Source: Pseudomonas sp. TMP9
GTDB taxonomy: Bacteria; Pseudomonadota; Gammaproteobacteria; Pseudomonadales; Pseudomonadaceae
Assembly: GCF_037943105.1 (NCBI RefSeq)
Contig: NZ_CP149803.1
Location: 124,001 to 188,000, forward strand
Reading direction: 5' to 3'
DNA length: 64,000 nucleotides
Shown: positions 56,258 to 64,000 of the stretch, piece after piece
Numbering within the stretch: the first letter of the stretch is position 1
Layout of the letters: each line of letters starts with the position of its first letter
The notes under the pieces: generated by a model
The model's input: only the letters and a program-made list of their open reading frames with translations
What the model was told of the DNA's origin: nothing
Database searches by the model: none
Translations under genes and position numbers: made by a program

Positions 56258-57088
56258 TCATAAACGGACTTGTCCTTCATACACACGGACTGCAGGGCCG
56301 GTCATCATAACGGGCTGGCCCGGGCCTGCCCATTCAATGCTTAGTTTGCCGCCGGGCAATTCGATCTGCAGCGGTGAGTCCATCCAGCCCTGACTGATGG
56401 CGGCAACCGCCGCCGCGCAGGCGCCGGTGCCGCAGGCTTGAGTTTCCCCCGCGCCGCGTTCCCAAACGCGTAATTTGGCCAGCCGGCGATCGAGCACTTG
56501 CAGGAAGCCGACGTTGACCCGCTGCGGGAAGCGCGGATGATGCTCCAGCGTCGGTCCCAAGCTACGCACCGGCGCGCTATCGACGTTGTCGACGCGCAGC
56601 ACGGCATGCGGATTGCCCATGGACACCGCGGCCAATTCAACCTCCTGCTCGTCCACCGTTACGCGGTAGCTCAAGGCTTGTTGTTCGGCTTGGAAGGGGA
56701 TGTCGACGGGGACCAAGCGCGGCGCACCCATGTTGACGCTGATCTGCCCGTCGCTGCGCACATCCAACTCGATGATGCCGCTCTTGGTTTCCACGCGAAT
56801 TTGCTTCTTCGCGGTCAGACGTTTATCCAGTACAAAGCGCGCGAAGCAACGTGCGCCGTTGCCGCACTGCTCCACTTCTGAGCCGTCAGCATTGAAAATA
56901 CGGTAGCGAAAATCCACGTCCGGGTTGCTGGGTGGCTCAACCAGCAGCAGCTGGTCAAAGCCGACACCGGTGTGACGATCGCCCCATTGTTTGGCGTTTT
57001 TCGGCTGGATATGTGCGTGCTGGCTAATCAGGTCGAGGACCATAAAGTCGTTGCCGAGGCCGTGCATTTTAGTAAAGCGCAATAACAT
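56258..57088 (-). CDS. dapF: Diaminopimelate epimerase
   Basis: DapF converts LL- to meso-diaminopimelate for lysine and peptidoglycan. The 276-residue protein has two catalytic cysteines, Cys75 ([13 protein letters not shown]) and Cys219 ([13 protein letters not shown]), plus [12 protein letters not shown] at the N-terminus. ATG 57088 follows AAGGA; the longer frame to 57184 overlaps lysA and is rejected. It lies 10 bp after lysA in one operon. Confidence 0.96.
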   Translation of the reverse strand: MLLRFTKMHGLGNDFMVLDLISQHAHIQPKNAKQWGDRHTGVGFDQLLLVEPPSNPDVDFRYRIFNADGSEVEQCGNGARCFARFVLDKRLTAKKQIRVETKSGIIELDVRSDGQISVNMGAPRLVPVDIPFQAEQQALSYRVTVDEQEVELAAVSMGNPHAVLRVDNVDSAPVRSLGPTLEHHPRFPQRVNVGFLQVLDRRLAKLRVWERGAGETQACGTGACAAAVAAISQGWMDSPLQIELPGGKLSIEWAGPGQPVMMTGPAVRVYEGQVRL

Positions 57089-57098
57089 GAGCGAGTCC

Positions 57099-58352
57099 TT
57101 AGCGGGCGGCTGGCAGGCAGGTTTCGCCGGCAAAAAGCTCACTGAGCGTCTCGCGGCGACGCACTTCGAAGGCCTGTTCACCATCCACCATCACCTCAGC
57201 GGCGCGACCGCGGGTGTTGTAGTTGGAGCTCATCACAAAACCGTAAGCACCGGCCGAGCGCACGGCCAGCAGATCACCTTCAGCCAAGGCCAGGTCACGG
57301 TCTTTGGCGAGGAAGTCACCGGTTTCGCAGATCGGCCCAACAATGTCGTAATTACGCGTTGCGCCCGCGCGCGGTTCAACCGCCACCACTTCCATCCACG
57401 CTTGGTACAGCGCTGGGCGGATGAGGTCGTTCATCGCGGCATCAACGATGGCAAAGTCTTTGTGCTCGGTGTGCTTGAGGTACTCAATTTGAGTCAGCAG
57501 CACGCCGGCATTGGCGACGATGTAGCGGCCCGGCTCGAACACCAACTTCAGGTCGCGCCCGGCAATGCGCTCACGCACTGCCTTGATGTAATCACCGGCC
57601 AGTGGTGGTTGCTCGTCGCGGTATTGCACGCCGAGGCCGCCACCGAGGTCCAAATGCTTAATCTGGATGCCTTGAGCGGCAAGGTTGTCGACTAGCGCGA
57701 GCAAGCGGTCAAGCGCATCAAGGAACGGCGGCAGGGTGGTCAGTTGCGAGCCGATGTGGCAATCGACGCCCACCACCTGCAGATTGGGCAACGCCGCAGC
57801 GCGTGCATACACGGCTGGCGCATCGGCAATGGCAATGCCGAATTTGTTCTCTTTAAGGCCGGTCGAAATATAGGGGTGAGTACCCGCGTCCACATCAGGG
57901 TTGACCCGCAGTGAAATCGCCGCCGTTTTGACCATTTCAGCCGCGACGCTTTGCAGGCGCTCCAGCTCATCGGTGGACTCGACGTTAAAGCAATGCACGC
58001 CCACCTCTAATGCACGGCACATGTCGTCACGGCTCTTGCCGACACCGGAGAAGACAATTTTGCTGGCTTCACCGCCGGCAGCCAGCACCCGCTCAAGCTC
58101 GCCACGGGAGACGATGTCGAAACCTGCGCCGAGGCGCGCCAGAACGTTTAACACGCCGATATTGGAGTTGGCTTTAACGGCAAAACAAACCAAATACGGT
58201 ATGCCCTGCAGGGCATCGGCATAGGCGCGATACTGCGCTTCGATGTGCGCGCGCGAATAAACGTAAGTCGGCGTACCGAAACGCTGGGCAATGGCGGACA
58301 ACGCCACGCCTTCCGCGAACAGCGCACCGTCGCGGTAGTTGAAGGCGTTCAT
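57099..58352 (-). CDS. lysA: Diaminopimelate decarboxylase
   Basis: LysA makes lysine from meso-diaminopimelate with PLP. The 417-residue protein has Lys60 in CFAVKANSN (Schiff base), [14 protein letters not shown], the glycine-rich phosphate loop [23 protein letters not shown] and the CETGDFL cysteine. It is followed by dapF, so the two last DAP/lysine steps are co-expressed. Confidence 0.96.
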   Translation of the reverse strand: MNAFNYRDGALFAEGVALSAIAQRFGTPTYVYSRAHIEAQYRAYADALQGIPYLVCFAVKANSNIGVLNVLARLGAGFDIVSRGELERVLAAGGEASKIVFSGVGKSRDDMCRALEVGVHCFNVESTDELERLQSVAAEMVKTAAISLRVNPDVDAGTHPYISTGLKENKFGIAIADAPAVYARAAALPNLQVVGVDCHIGSQLTTLPPFLDALDRLLALVDNLAAQGIQIKHLDLGGGLGVQYRDEQPPLAGDYIKAVRERIAGRDLKLVFEPGRYIVANAGVLLTQIEYLKHTEHKDFAIVDAAMNDLIRPALYQAWMEVVAVEPRAGATRNYDIVGPICETGDFLAKDRDLALAEGDLLAVRSAGAYGFVMSSNYNTRGRAAEVMVDGEQAFEVRRRETLSELFAGETCLPAAR

Positions 58353-58361
58353 TCGCGATCC

Positions 58362-58526
58362 TTATTCGGTCTGTGCAGGTTCAGCTGCAGGTTCAGCCAC
58401 GGGCTCGACCTGTGCAGGCGCAGGGGCGCTTTCTTCGGGCAAAAACAACGGGCCTTTTTGGCCACAGCCGGCGAGCAGCGCGCTGAGAGCAACGACGCTG
58501 AAGAGGGCAGTCAATAACCGCTTCAT
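58362..58526 (-). CDS. lptM: Small LPS-assembly lipoprotein LptM (LppL/YifL)
   Basis: This 54-residue precursor was read directly from the reverse strand. Signal peptide MKRLLTALFSVVALSALLAGC has its lipobox at LAGC (Cys21), followed by GQKGPLFLPEE, the conserved YifL/LptM motif. A Pro/Ala/Glu repeat tail ends in AEPAQTE. LptM helps LptD mature in the outer membrane. It lies 9 bp before lysA. Confidence 0.88.
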   Translation of the reverse strand: MKRLLTALFSVVALSALLAGCGQKGPLFLPEESAPAPAQVEPVAEPAAEPAQTE

Positions 58527-58667
58527 GGTGAAATCCCTGTAAAAAGCATAATTGCGCCCGAGTATACCGAGCCCCCGACGCCTTGCCTATGCGCCGGGGT
58601 TCCCGTCTGGCGTGGCTTTGCCTGTATCTTTGGCGCTAGCGCCGACCACCCGTGATCAGGAGCCTGG

Positions 58668-59708
58668 ATGGACAACCCCATAGCCGTCAGCAGTTCGGTT
58701 TCCGTCGCCTATCTGCAAGGGTTACTCGATTACCTCAGCCGTCAGGGGCTCGATACGATGGCGTTACTGGAGTCGGCGCAGGTGAGCCCGCAGCTTCTCG
58801 CGCAGCGTGACCAGCGTATCGCAGCCAGCACCTATCTGGAGTTGCTCGGGCATGGCGTACGCCTGACGGGTGATGAGCAACTGGGGCTGCATCTAGGCGA
58901 AGCGGTGCGCCCGGGTTATTACGGTGTATTGGGTTACCTGATCATGAGTTGTGCGACCCTCGCCGATGCCTTACACCGCCAAGCCCGTTACGCCGCGTTG
59001 GTGGGTAACCTCGGTCGCGTTGATCTGGCGGATGAGCCACCTCGCGCTGGCTTGGAGCCGCAGGTTGTGCACAGTTGGCAGCCGGTTTTGCCGCAGCAAA
59101 AACGTCAGCTCAGTGAAGAAACCTTGGCCGGTTGGGTGACCTTCGGTCACTGGATCAGCGGCCTGGATATCCCGCCGACCGAGGTGCGTTTTCAGCATGC
59201 AGCCCCGGCTGATACGACTGAATACCAGCGGATATTTGGCTGCCCGGTGTTGTTCGAGCAGGCGGATAACGCGCTGGTATTCCCTAAACGCTTACTTGCC
59301 ACACCGCTGGGTCAGGCCGATGCTCACGTACGCCAGACGCTCGATGCTTATGCCGATCGCCTGCTCGGTGAAATTCAACAAGGCCATAGCGTGCTTGATC
59401 GCGCGCGCCGGGAGCTGGCCCGGCAGTTGCCGGAAATGGGCGCGGACTTGCAGCAAATCGCCGCGCGTTTGGCGCTCAGTCCGCGTACTCTGCAGCGGCG
59501 TTTGCGCGAAGCCGGGTTATCCTTCAACCAGTTGCTGGATGAAACGCGCCAGCAGCTGGTGCTGCACTATTTGCGTGACCCGACCCTGGAGCTAACAGAG
59601 ATTGCCTTTCTGGTTGGGTTCAGTGAGCCCGGTTCACTGGCCCGCGCGTTTCGGCGCTGGACGGGGCAAAGCCCAGGCGAATATCGCCGCCAGTTAAAAC
59701 AACGTTAA
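58668..59708 (+). CDS. AraC-family transcriptional regulator
   Basis: This 346-residue regulator has an N-terminal OruR-type domain (IAASTYLELLGHGVRLTGDEQLGLHLGEAVRPGYYGVLGYLIMSC). A C-terminal AraC domain follows (ADLQQIAARLALSPRTLQRRLREAGLSFNQLLDETR, then LELTEIAFLVGFSEPGSLARAFRRWTGQSPGEYR). AGGAGCCTGG precedes the start. It lies between lptM and cyaY, which are immediate neighbours in P. aeruginosa, so it is an insertion or lineage-specific gene. Target is unknown. Confidence 0.9.
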   Translation: MDNPIAVSSSVSVAYLQGLLDYLSRQGLDTMALLESAQVSPQLLAQRDQRIAASTYLELLGHGVRLTGDEQLGLHLGEAVRPGYYGVLGYLIMSCATLADALHRQARYAALVGNLGRVDLADEPPRAGLEPQVVHSWQPVLPQQKRQLSEETLAGWVTFGHWISGLDIPPTEVRFQHAAPADTTEYQRIFGCPVLFEQADNALVFPKRLLATPLGQADAHVRQTLDAYADRLLGEIQQGHSVLDRARRELARQLPEMGADLQQIAARLALSPRTLQRRLREAGLSFNQLLDETRQQLVLHYLRDPTLELTEIAFLVGFSEPGSLARAFRRWTGQSPGEYRRQLKQR

Positions 59709-59760
59709 CCACCGCAGCCTAAGACTTTTGCAGTTGTTGAATTTTTTGAGGGATGTCGTA

Positions 59761-60093
59761 ATGAGTTTGACCGAAGCACGCTTTCACGATCTGGTTGATG
59801 CCACCCAACAGGCGGTGGAAGATATTTTCGATGATTGCGACCTGGATCTTGATCTGGAAAATTCCGCTGGCGTACTGACTGTTCGCTTCGAGAACGGCAC
59901 CCAGTTGATTTTCAGCCGCCAAGAACCGTTGCGCCAACTTTGGCTGGCGGCCCGTTCGGGTGGTTTTCATTTTGATTATGACCAAGCCAGCGAGCGCTGG
60001 ATGTGTGACAGCAGCGACGAACAGCTGGGTGAAATGCTGGCGCGCATTACCTTGGAGCAATCCGGTGCCGACCTTGAGTTTGAAGAGCTCTGA
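59761..60093 (+). CDS. cyaY: Frataxin-like iron protein CyaY
   Basis: CyaY binds iron and modulates Fe-S cluster assembly on IscS. The 110-residue protein has an acidic helix (VDATQQAVEDIFDDCDLDLDLE) and the beta-sheet core VLTVRFENGTQLIFSRQEPLRQLWLAARSGGFHFDYD, all typical. ATG 59761 is chosen over the longer frame from 59728, as it gives the family N-terminus MSLTEARFH. It overlaps the following DUF1289 gene. Confidence 0.93.
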   Translation: MSLTEARFHDLVDATQQAVEDIFDDCDLDLDLENSAGVLTVRFENGTQLIFSRQEPLRQLWLAARSGGFHFDYDQASERWMCDSSDEQLGEMLARITLEQSGADLEFEEL

Positions 60094-60280
60094 TGCTGCG
60101 GGCGAGACGATTGTCTCGCCCTGCCGTCGCCAGTGTTGCCTGGATGATCAGGATATTTGCCTGGGCTGTGGTCGCACCCTGCAGGATATTCTCGATTGGA
60201 GTAAGGCTGACCAGCCGCGTCAGCGGGCGATCTGCACAGCCGCCGAGGCACGCCTGCAGCAGCGAAACCAGGTCCCTTGA
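60080..60280 (+). CDS. DUF1289 cysteine-rich protein (TTG start)
   Basis: This 66-residue protein carries SPCRRQCCLDDQDICLGCGRTLQDILDWSKADQPRQRAI, the DUF1289 zinc- or Fe-S-like four-Cys motif. No ATG is available. TTG 60080, inside the cyaY end, is the likely start, with 14 bp of overlap. Function is unknown. A terminator follows at 60331. Confidence 0.8.
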   Translation: MKSSDAAGETIVSPCRRQCCLDDQDICLGCGRTLQDILDWSKADQPRQRAICTAAEARLQQRNQVP

Positions 60281-60330
60281 CCGGGCAGTCTTGTTTATTT
60301 GAGTGGCTGTGGTACGGTCAGCAAAACCTT

Positions 60331-60367
60331 GCAAAACCCCGTCTTCGTGATGGGGTTTTGCTTTTTT
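60331..60367 (+). terminator. Terminator after DUF1289 gene
   Basis: GCAAAACCCC / GGGGTTTTGC 10-bp stem with an 11-nt loop and T6. Confidence 0.92.
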
Positions 60368-60397
60368 CATCATCCGTAAAGGGGACATACCCGCACC

Positions 60398-60808
60398 ATG
60401 ACCAGCACAACTTCGCTCACCATCACCCGTCTCGACTTGCAGCGCCTTGAGCATTTGCTCGACAGTCTCGATGACTTCGGCCCCAATGCCACTGCGTTGC
60501 AGGCTGAACTTGATCGCGCCGATGTGGTGGGCCATGACGAAGTGCCGGCCGGTGTGGTGACCATGAATTCGCGGGTGCATTGCCGTGAAGAAAGCAGCGG
60601 TAGGGATTACCACCTGACCCTGGTTTACCCGCAAGACGCCGGCGGCGAAGGCTGCGTGTCTGTTTTAGCGCCGGTGGGTACAGCCTTGCTGGGTCTGTCT
60701 GTCGGCCAGCACATCGACTGGACTACGCCCAGCGGCAAAGTGCTTAAGCTGACGCTGTTGGCGGTGGAATATCAGCCGGAAGCAGCCGGTGAATACAGCC
60801 GCGGCTGA
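60398..60808 (+). CDS. rnk: Nucleoside diphosphate kinase regulator Rnk
   Basis: Rnk is a GreA/GreB-like protein that binds RNA polymerase and affects nucleoside diphosphate kinase levels. The 136-residue protein has a short N-terminal coiled coil (LTITRLDLQRLEHLLDSLDDFGPNATALQAELDRADVV). The C-terminal FKBP-like GreA domain reads GVVTMNSRVHCREESSGRDYHLTLVYPQDAGGEGCVSVLAPVGTALLGLSVGQHIDWTTPSGK. It is convergent with cyaA. Confidence 0.94.
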   Translation: MTSTTSLTITRLDLQRLEHLLDSLDDFGPNATALQAELDRADVVGHDEVPAGVVTMNSRVHCREESSGRDYHLTLVYPQDAGGEGCVSVLAPVGTALLGLSVGQHIDWTTPSGKVLKLTLLAVEYQPEAAGEYSRG

Positions 60809-60815
60809 GCCGCGC

Positions 60816-63671
60816 TTAAGCCTTTTGCAGTGCCTGATTGAGGGCGGCTTCTAGGCGGTTTTTGTAACGCAGGTAATGCACGCTTTGCATATGCCCCTCG
60901 CCAAGCACCGCTGACAAGTCCAAATCAGTGATGTAGCAGGGGTAGCGTGCGCTGTCGCGGCGCTGTGCAAGGATGTGCTGGGCCACGGCGGCGAACAAGT
61001 CGCCCGCGTATTCCAGCTCGGAAAATTCTCGGTGGTTACAGTACAGCGTGACATGCGAACGCCTGCCATCAGCTGGCTCAACGATGGCCTGCACGTCATA
61101 GAACGGGTGGCTGATCGGCGACAGCGGCGGCGCTCGCCGCTCCAAGCGCTGGGCACGCAACGGGGCATCCGGCAGCACTTGGTAATAGATAATTTCCAGC
61201 GGTTGATGTGCCGGCAGGTTATCCAGCGGCAGCAGTGCATTACGGCGGTACAACACCGAGTGCAAAAAGCGTTGCAACGGCGTCAGCAGGCTCTGCTCAT
61301 CACGGTAGGGCATTTGTTGGCGCCACAGCGCATTGTGTTCGTCGAGCACGCTCAGCTCGGCCGTGGCGTCGGCCTCGTTTAGCCGATAAAACACTTGGAT
61401 GCACTGCGGCCGACCGAGCGGCAGAATCAGCGCCAAGTCCTGTCCTTCCAATGCGCTGCGATCCAGATGCAAATCGCTGTAGCCGGACAATTCCTCACCC
61501 AAGTGGTCGATCAGCGTGGGCAGGTCTTTTAGGCTGGTGTGGCTGACATGGCCGGGCTTTAAGTCGAGCACGTGGTAGTGCTGCTTGATCTGCAACAGGT
61601 AGCGATTGTTCTGTTCGCTGCTGCAACTGGCGAGGGTTTCGCGGAACAGCTCCTCGACCCGCTCAGCAATCGCCGTGGCTCGGTTGCGGCAGAAGCAGCG
61701 CACCTGCAGGTTGGGTTTGCGCCCGCCTGCGGGGAGGTTGTTAAGAAAATCGCGCAAGCAATCGAGCAGCGCATGCGGGCCGTCATAACGGCTGACCAGC
61801 AATTCATTCCAGCTGTTTAACGTGACCTGATCAATGGTCAGGATCAGGTTCTCGCGCACCCCAGAATAGCCCAGCGCATCGGTCCGCTCGGAGGTCATGT
61901 GCATGTTCATCTGGCTGAACTGCTTGAGCGGGTCGACACCCACGTTGACCAGTAGCAGCACCTCGCTGGGCACGCTGGCGCTCAGCAGTGCGGTTTCATC
62001 GACGGCGGGCAGCGGCAGTGGGAGGGTCTGCTGCAGGCTGCTGAGCAAATTGGACAGTTCAAACTCAGTCAGGTCGCTGCTACCGGGGTGCAGCGACAGC
62101 CGCGTGCTGTTATCGATCACGCCGTTGCGCTGGCACCAAGCGAGCAATTCGATCAGCGCGCGCGTACGTTTGAGCGGCGAGAAGTCGGCCAGGTCTTGTG
62201 CGTTAACGCTACCGCTGTAGAGCGCCCAAAGGGTTTCGTTGGGCTCATCCGGGCTGGGGCTCTGGGCCAGTGTCAGGGTGTCTTCGGCGAGGTCGGGGGC
62301 GATGCCGGGGTTGATAAATTCAATCTTGCCGGCCTTGCGCTCGAAGGCTGCGTACAAGCGCCGACCAAGAATGCCGAGGTCACGGCTGTTGAGCGAGCTG
62401 CCGACTTCGGCGTTACGGGCGAATTCCGATAAGAAGCGATAGCTGTAGGTCAGCTCATTGACCAGCATGCGCCGCTCCACGCTGACCTGGCGCACCTTCC
62501 ATTGGCTGCGGCTGTCGAGCATGGCCAGCTGGCGGCTGTCCCAATTCCAGTCACGCGTCAGGCGCTCCAGCAACAGGCGTTGCCAACTTTTGCGGTTGTG
62601 GCTGGGCGGTCGGCTGAGTTTTTTATCGACTTTCAGATACAGGCAGCGGCGGATCAGCTCTAAACGTTCATGCTCGCCGCGGGCCTTGAGGTACTCCTCC
62701 AGGCGGCGATACACCACGATATAAGGGTCGAGTTCGTCGACATCTAAACGGTTAGAGAACACCGCCTGCTTGAAGCGCAGCGACAGGCATTCGACCTTGG
62801 GGTGTTCGCTGGCGTAGACCTCAGTCAGCAGCAGCTTGAGTACCGACTTGTAGGGTGACTCGATGCCCTTGAACAGCTGCCACATCCCCGCGCCAACAAA
62901 TTCTTCCGGCGGAATGCGCGCCAGGTGACCGAGGTCAATGACGTCTTCGGCGCGCACAAAACGCTTGGCCAGAAGGGCGCTGGTGTAATGCTGATAGCGC
63001 TGTTCTTCATACACCGGCACCAGCCACCAGAGGGGCGTTCGTCCGCCGAGCCAGATGGCGGTGCGGTAGAACTCGTCGAGCAGCAGGTAGTGCTGGGTGG
63101 TGCCGCAATCATCCGAGGTCAGTTGCGCTTCGCGCTCGCCATGGGTGAAGCGTGCGGGATCGATTAGAAAGAAGTGCGCCTCGGCGCCGAAGGTCGCGGC
63201 CCAGGCTTCGAGCAGTGCGCATTTTTTGCTCAGCTCATGCACCTGCTGTGGGCTGAGGTCGCTGGCGTGGCACACCCACAGGTCCATGTCACTCTGCTCA
63301 GCTTGGGCGACAGTGCCCAGACTGCCCATTAGAAACAGGCCGTGGATCGGCAGTGCGGGTTTACCGCGATAGGGCTTGTAGGCGAATGAACGGGTCAGAC
63401 GCTGCACTTCAGCGAGCACGTCGTCATCCGGTTCAAAGCCGCTCAGGCCCGCAGGCGTGAGCCCAGAAACATAACCCGGCAGGAGCGGGTGGTTAACGTG
63501 AAACAGCAGCGGCAGCAGTTTCAGCACCAATTGTTGGCGCGTTGAGAGTGCCTGCATGGCACGTTGCAGACGGCCACGGTTAAGGTTGAGGAAGCGCGCA
63601 CGTAACTGCGTCAGTACCTTGCGGTCGATGCCGTCATCAATGTCCGGGCGAATTTCCTCAGTACGACTCAT
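60816..63671 (-). CDS. cyaA: Class I adenylate cyclase
   Basis: CyaA makes cAMP from ATP. The 951-residue protein is a full-length enterobacterial-type class I cyclase. The N-terminal catalytic domain has GSLGTVAQAEQSDMDLWVCH (nucleotidyltransferase-like Ser and Asp-x-Asp) and LIDPARFTHGEREAQLTSDDCGTTQHYLLLDEFYRTAIWLGGR. A large C-terminal regulatory region follows. It is adjacent to rnk as in P. aeruginosa. Confidence 0.96.
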   Translation of the reverse strand: MSRTEEIRPDIDDGIDRKVLTQLRARFLNLNRGRLQRAMQALSTRQQLVLKLLPLLFHVNHPLLPGYVSGLTPAGLSGFEPDDDVLAEVQRLTRSFAYKPYRGKPALPIHGLFLMGSLGTVAQAEQSDMDLWVCHASDLSPQQVHELSKKCALLEAWAATFGAEAHFFLIDPARFTHGEREAQLTSDDCGTTQHYLLLDEFYRTAIWLGGRTPLWWLVPVYEEQRYQHYTSALLAKRFVRAEDVIDLGHLARIPPEEFVGAGMWQLFKGIESPYKSVLKLLLTEVYASEHPKVECLSLRFKQAVFSNRLDVDELDPYIVVYRRLEEYLKARGEHERLELIRRCLYLKVDKKLSRPPSHNRKSWQRLLLERLTRDWNWDSRQLAMLDSRSQWKVRQVSVERRMLVNELTYSYRFLSEFARNAEVGSSLNSRDLGILGRRLYAAFERKAGKIEFINPGIAPDLAEDTLTLAQSPSPDEPNETLWALYSGSVNAQDLADFSPLKRTRALIELLAWCQRNGVIDNSTRLSLHPGSSDLTEFELSNLLSSLQQTLPLPLPAVDETALLSASVPSEVLLLVNVGVDPLKQFSQMNMHMTSERTDALGYSGVRENLILTIDQVTLNSWNELLVSRYDGPHALLDCLRDFLNNLPAGGRKPNLQVRCFCRNRATAIAERVEELFRETLASCSSEQNNRYLLQIKQHYHVLDLKPGHVSHTSLKDLPTLIDHLGEELSGYSDLHLDRSALEGQDLALILPLGRPQCIQVFYRLNEADATAELSVLDEHNALWRQQMPYRDEQSLLTPLQRFLHSVLYRRNALLPLDNLPAHQPLEIIYYQVLPDAPLRAQRLERRAPPLSPISHPFYDVQAIVEPADGRRSHVTLYCNHREFSELEYAGDLFAAVAQHILAQRRDSARYPCYITDLDLSAVLGEGHMQSVHYLRYKNRLEAALNQALQKA

Positions 63672-63796
63672 GCTCAGGCTCTGCGGGGCGATGCGCGATC
63701 ATGCCGTGTCAGTGGGTTAGCGCGCGGCTGCGGATACAGGGTTATAGCCTGCGTTGCGGGCAGCTTGAGGCTGGCGCCGCAGCGCAGAAGCAGCGG

Positions 63797-64000
63797 TTAA
63801 GCCGCTTCGGTGACGTTGAGAATGGTCAGCAAGACTTGTGCGTGTTCAGCAGCGTCCAGGCCAAGGCTGGTTAGGTAACCGCCATCGGGTAGACTGATCA
63901 AGCCTTTCTCATGCAAGCGCTTGGCGGCAGAAACCGCCGAGGGTGTGGCCGTCTGATGAACTTTGATGCCTTCCTGGGTGGTGCCCAGGTTGAACAGTGC
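63797..64000 (-). CDS. TIGR02647 family protein, 5' part outside window
   Basis: 68 codons up to the window edge read ALFNLGTTQEGIKVHQTATPSAVSAAKRLHEKGLISLPDGGYLTSLGLDAAEHAQVLLTILNVTEAA. This is the TIGR02647 pattern, a small winged-helix-like protein annotated as DNA-binding. The start lies right of base 64000. It is the usual neighbour of cyaA in Pseudomonas. Confidence 0.85.
   Translation of the reverse strand, partial: ALFNLGTTQEGIKVHQTATPSAVSAAKRLHEKGLISLPDGGYLTSLGLDAAEHAQVLLTILNVTEAA

Overview
The window reads as a Pseudomonas chromosome segment. Its core genes are close homologues of the P. aeruginosa polyamine (spu), serine, lysine/dapF, glnK-amtB and cyaA neighbourhoods, and they lie in the same local order as in that species. 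Two accessory regions interrupt this core: a chromosomal integron and a mobile island inside comM.

Layout. (1) 1-10181: a divergent polyamine locus with spuI leftward and spuABCDEFGH rightward. It covers gamma-glutamylation, transamination, deglutamylation and an ABC importer, and ends at a strong terminator. (2) 10248-11320: small housekeeping or unknown proteins. (3) about 11548-22413: a chromosomal integron. The integrase gene intI (21448-22413) reads rightward. A GTTAGGG attI point at 21312-21318 and 14 recognisable attC sites (some degenerate) run leftward from it. Cassettes carry ParD/ParE-like and CcdAB toxin-antitoxin pairs, a GIY-YIG protein, lipoproteins, membrane proteins, unknowns, and a 497-residue AFG1-type ATPase that looks eukaryotic and sits between two inverted hairpin repeats. 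(4) 22512-37375: core genes, including an AHL/penicillin acylase, two regulators or receptors, hydrolases, serA with its partner D-2-hydroxyglutarate dehydrogenase, and an OB-fold protein between two SdiA-regulated-type propeller paralogues. (5) 37736-38524: a second polyamine glutamine-amidotransferase gene (pauD2-like), preceded by a 10-bp inverted repeat. (6) 38577-49395: comM, split by an island of about 9.3 kb (39450-48756). The island holds a large serine recombinase gene that an IS30-family element has broken, a MobV relaxase with an oriT-like palindrome cluster, a GPA-type HUH replication endonuclease, a small resolvase, and a two-gene DprA/phosphoribosyltransferase operon. (7) 49435-64000: core genes ubiK, glnK-amtB, a second amt, sutA, then HAD phosphatase-xerC-DUF484-dapF-lysA-lptM, an AraC regulator, cyaY, DUF1289, rnk, cyaA and a partial TIGR02647 gene.

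How the parts connect. The spu genes import putrescine and spermidine and convert them to GABA-type products. SerA produces D-2-hydroxyglutarate as a by-product, which the divergent FAD enzyme reoxidises. GlnK gates AmtB. The island destroys ComM, a helicase of natural transformation, while carrying its own DprA-like protein. The most unusual items are the eukaryote-like AFG1 cassette and the comM island with its DprA/PRTase pair.
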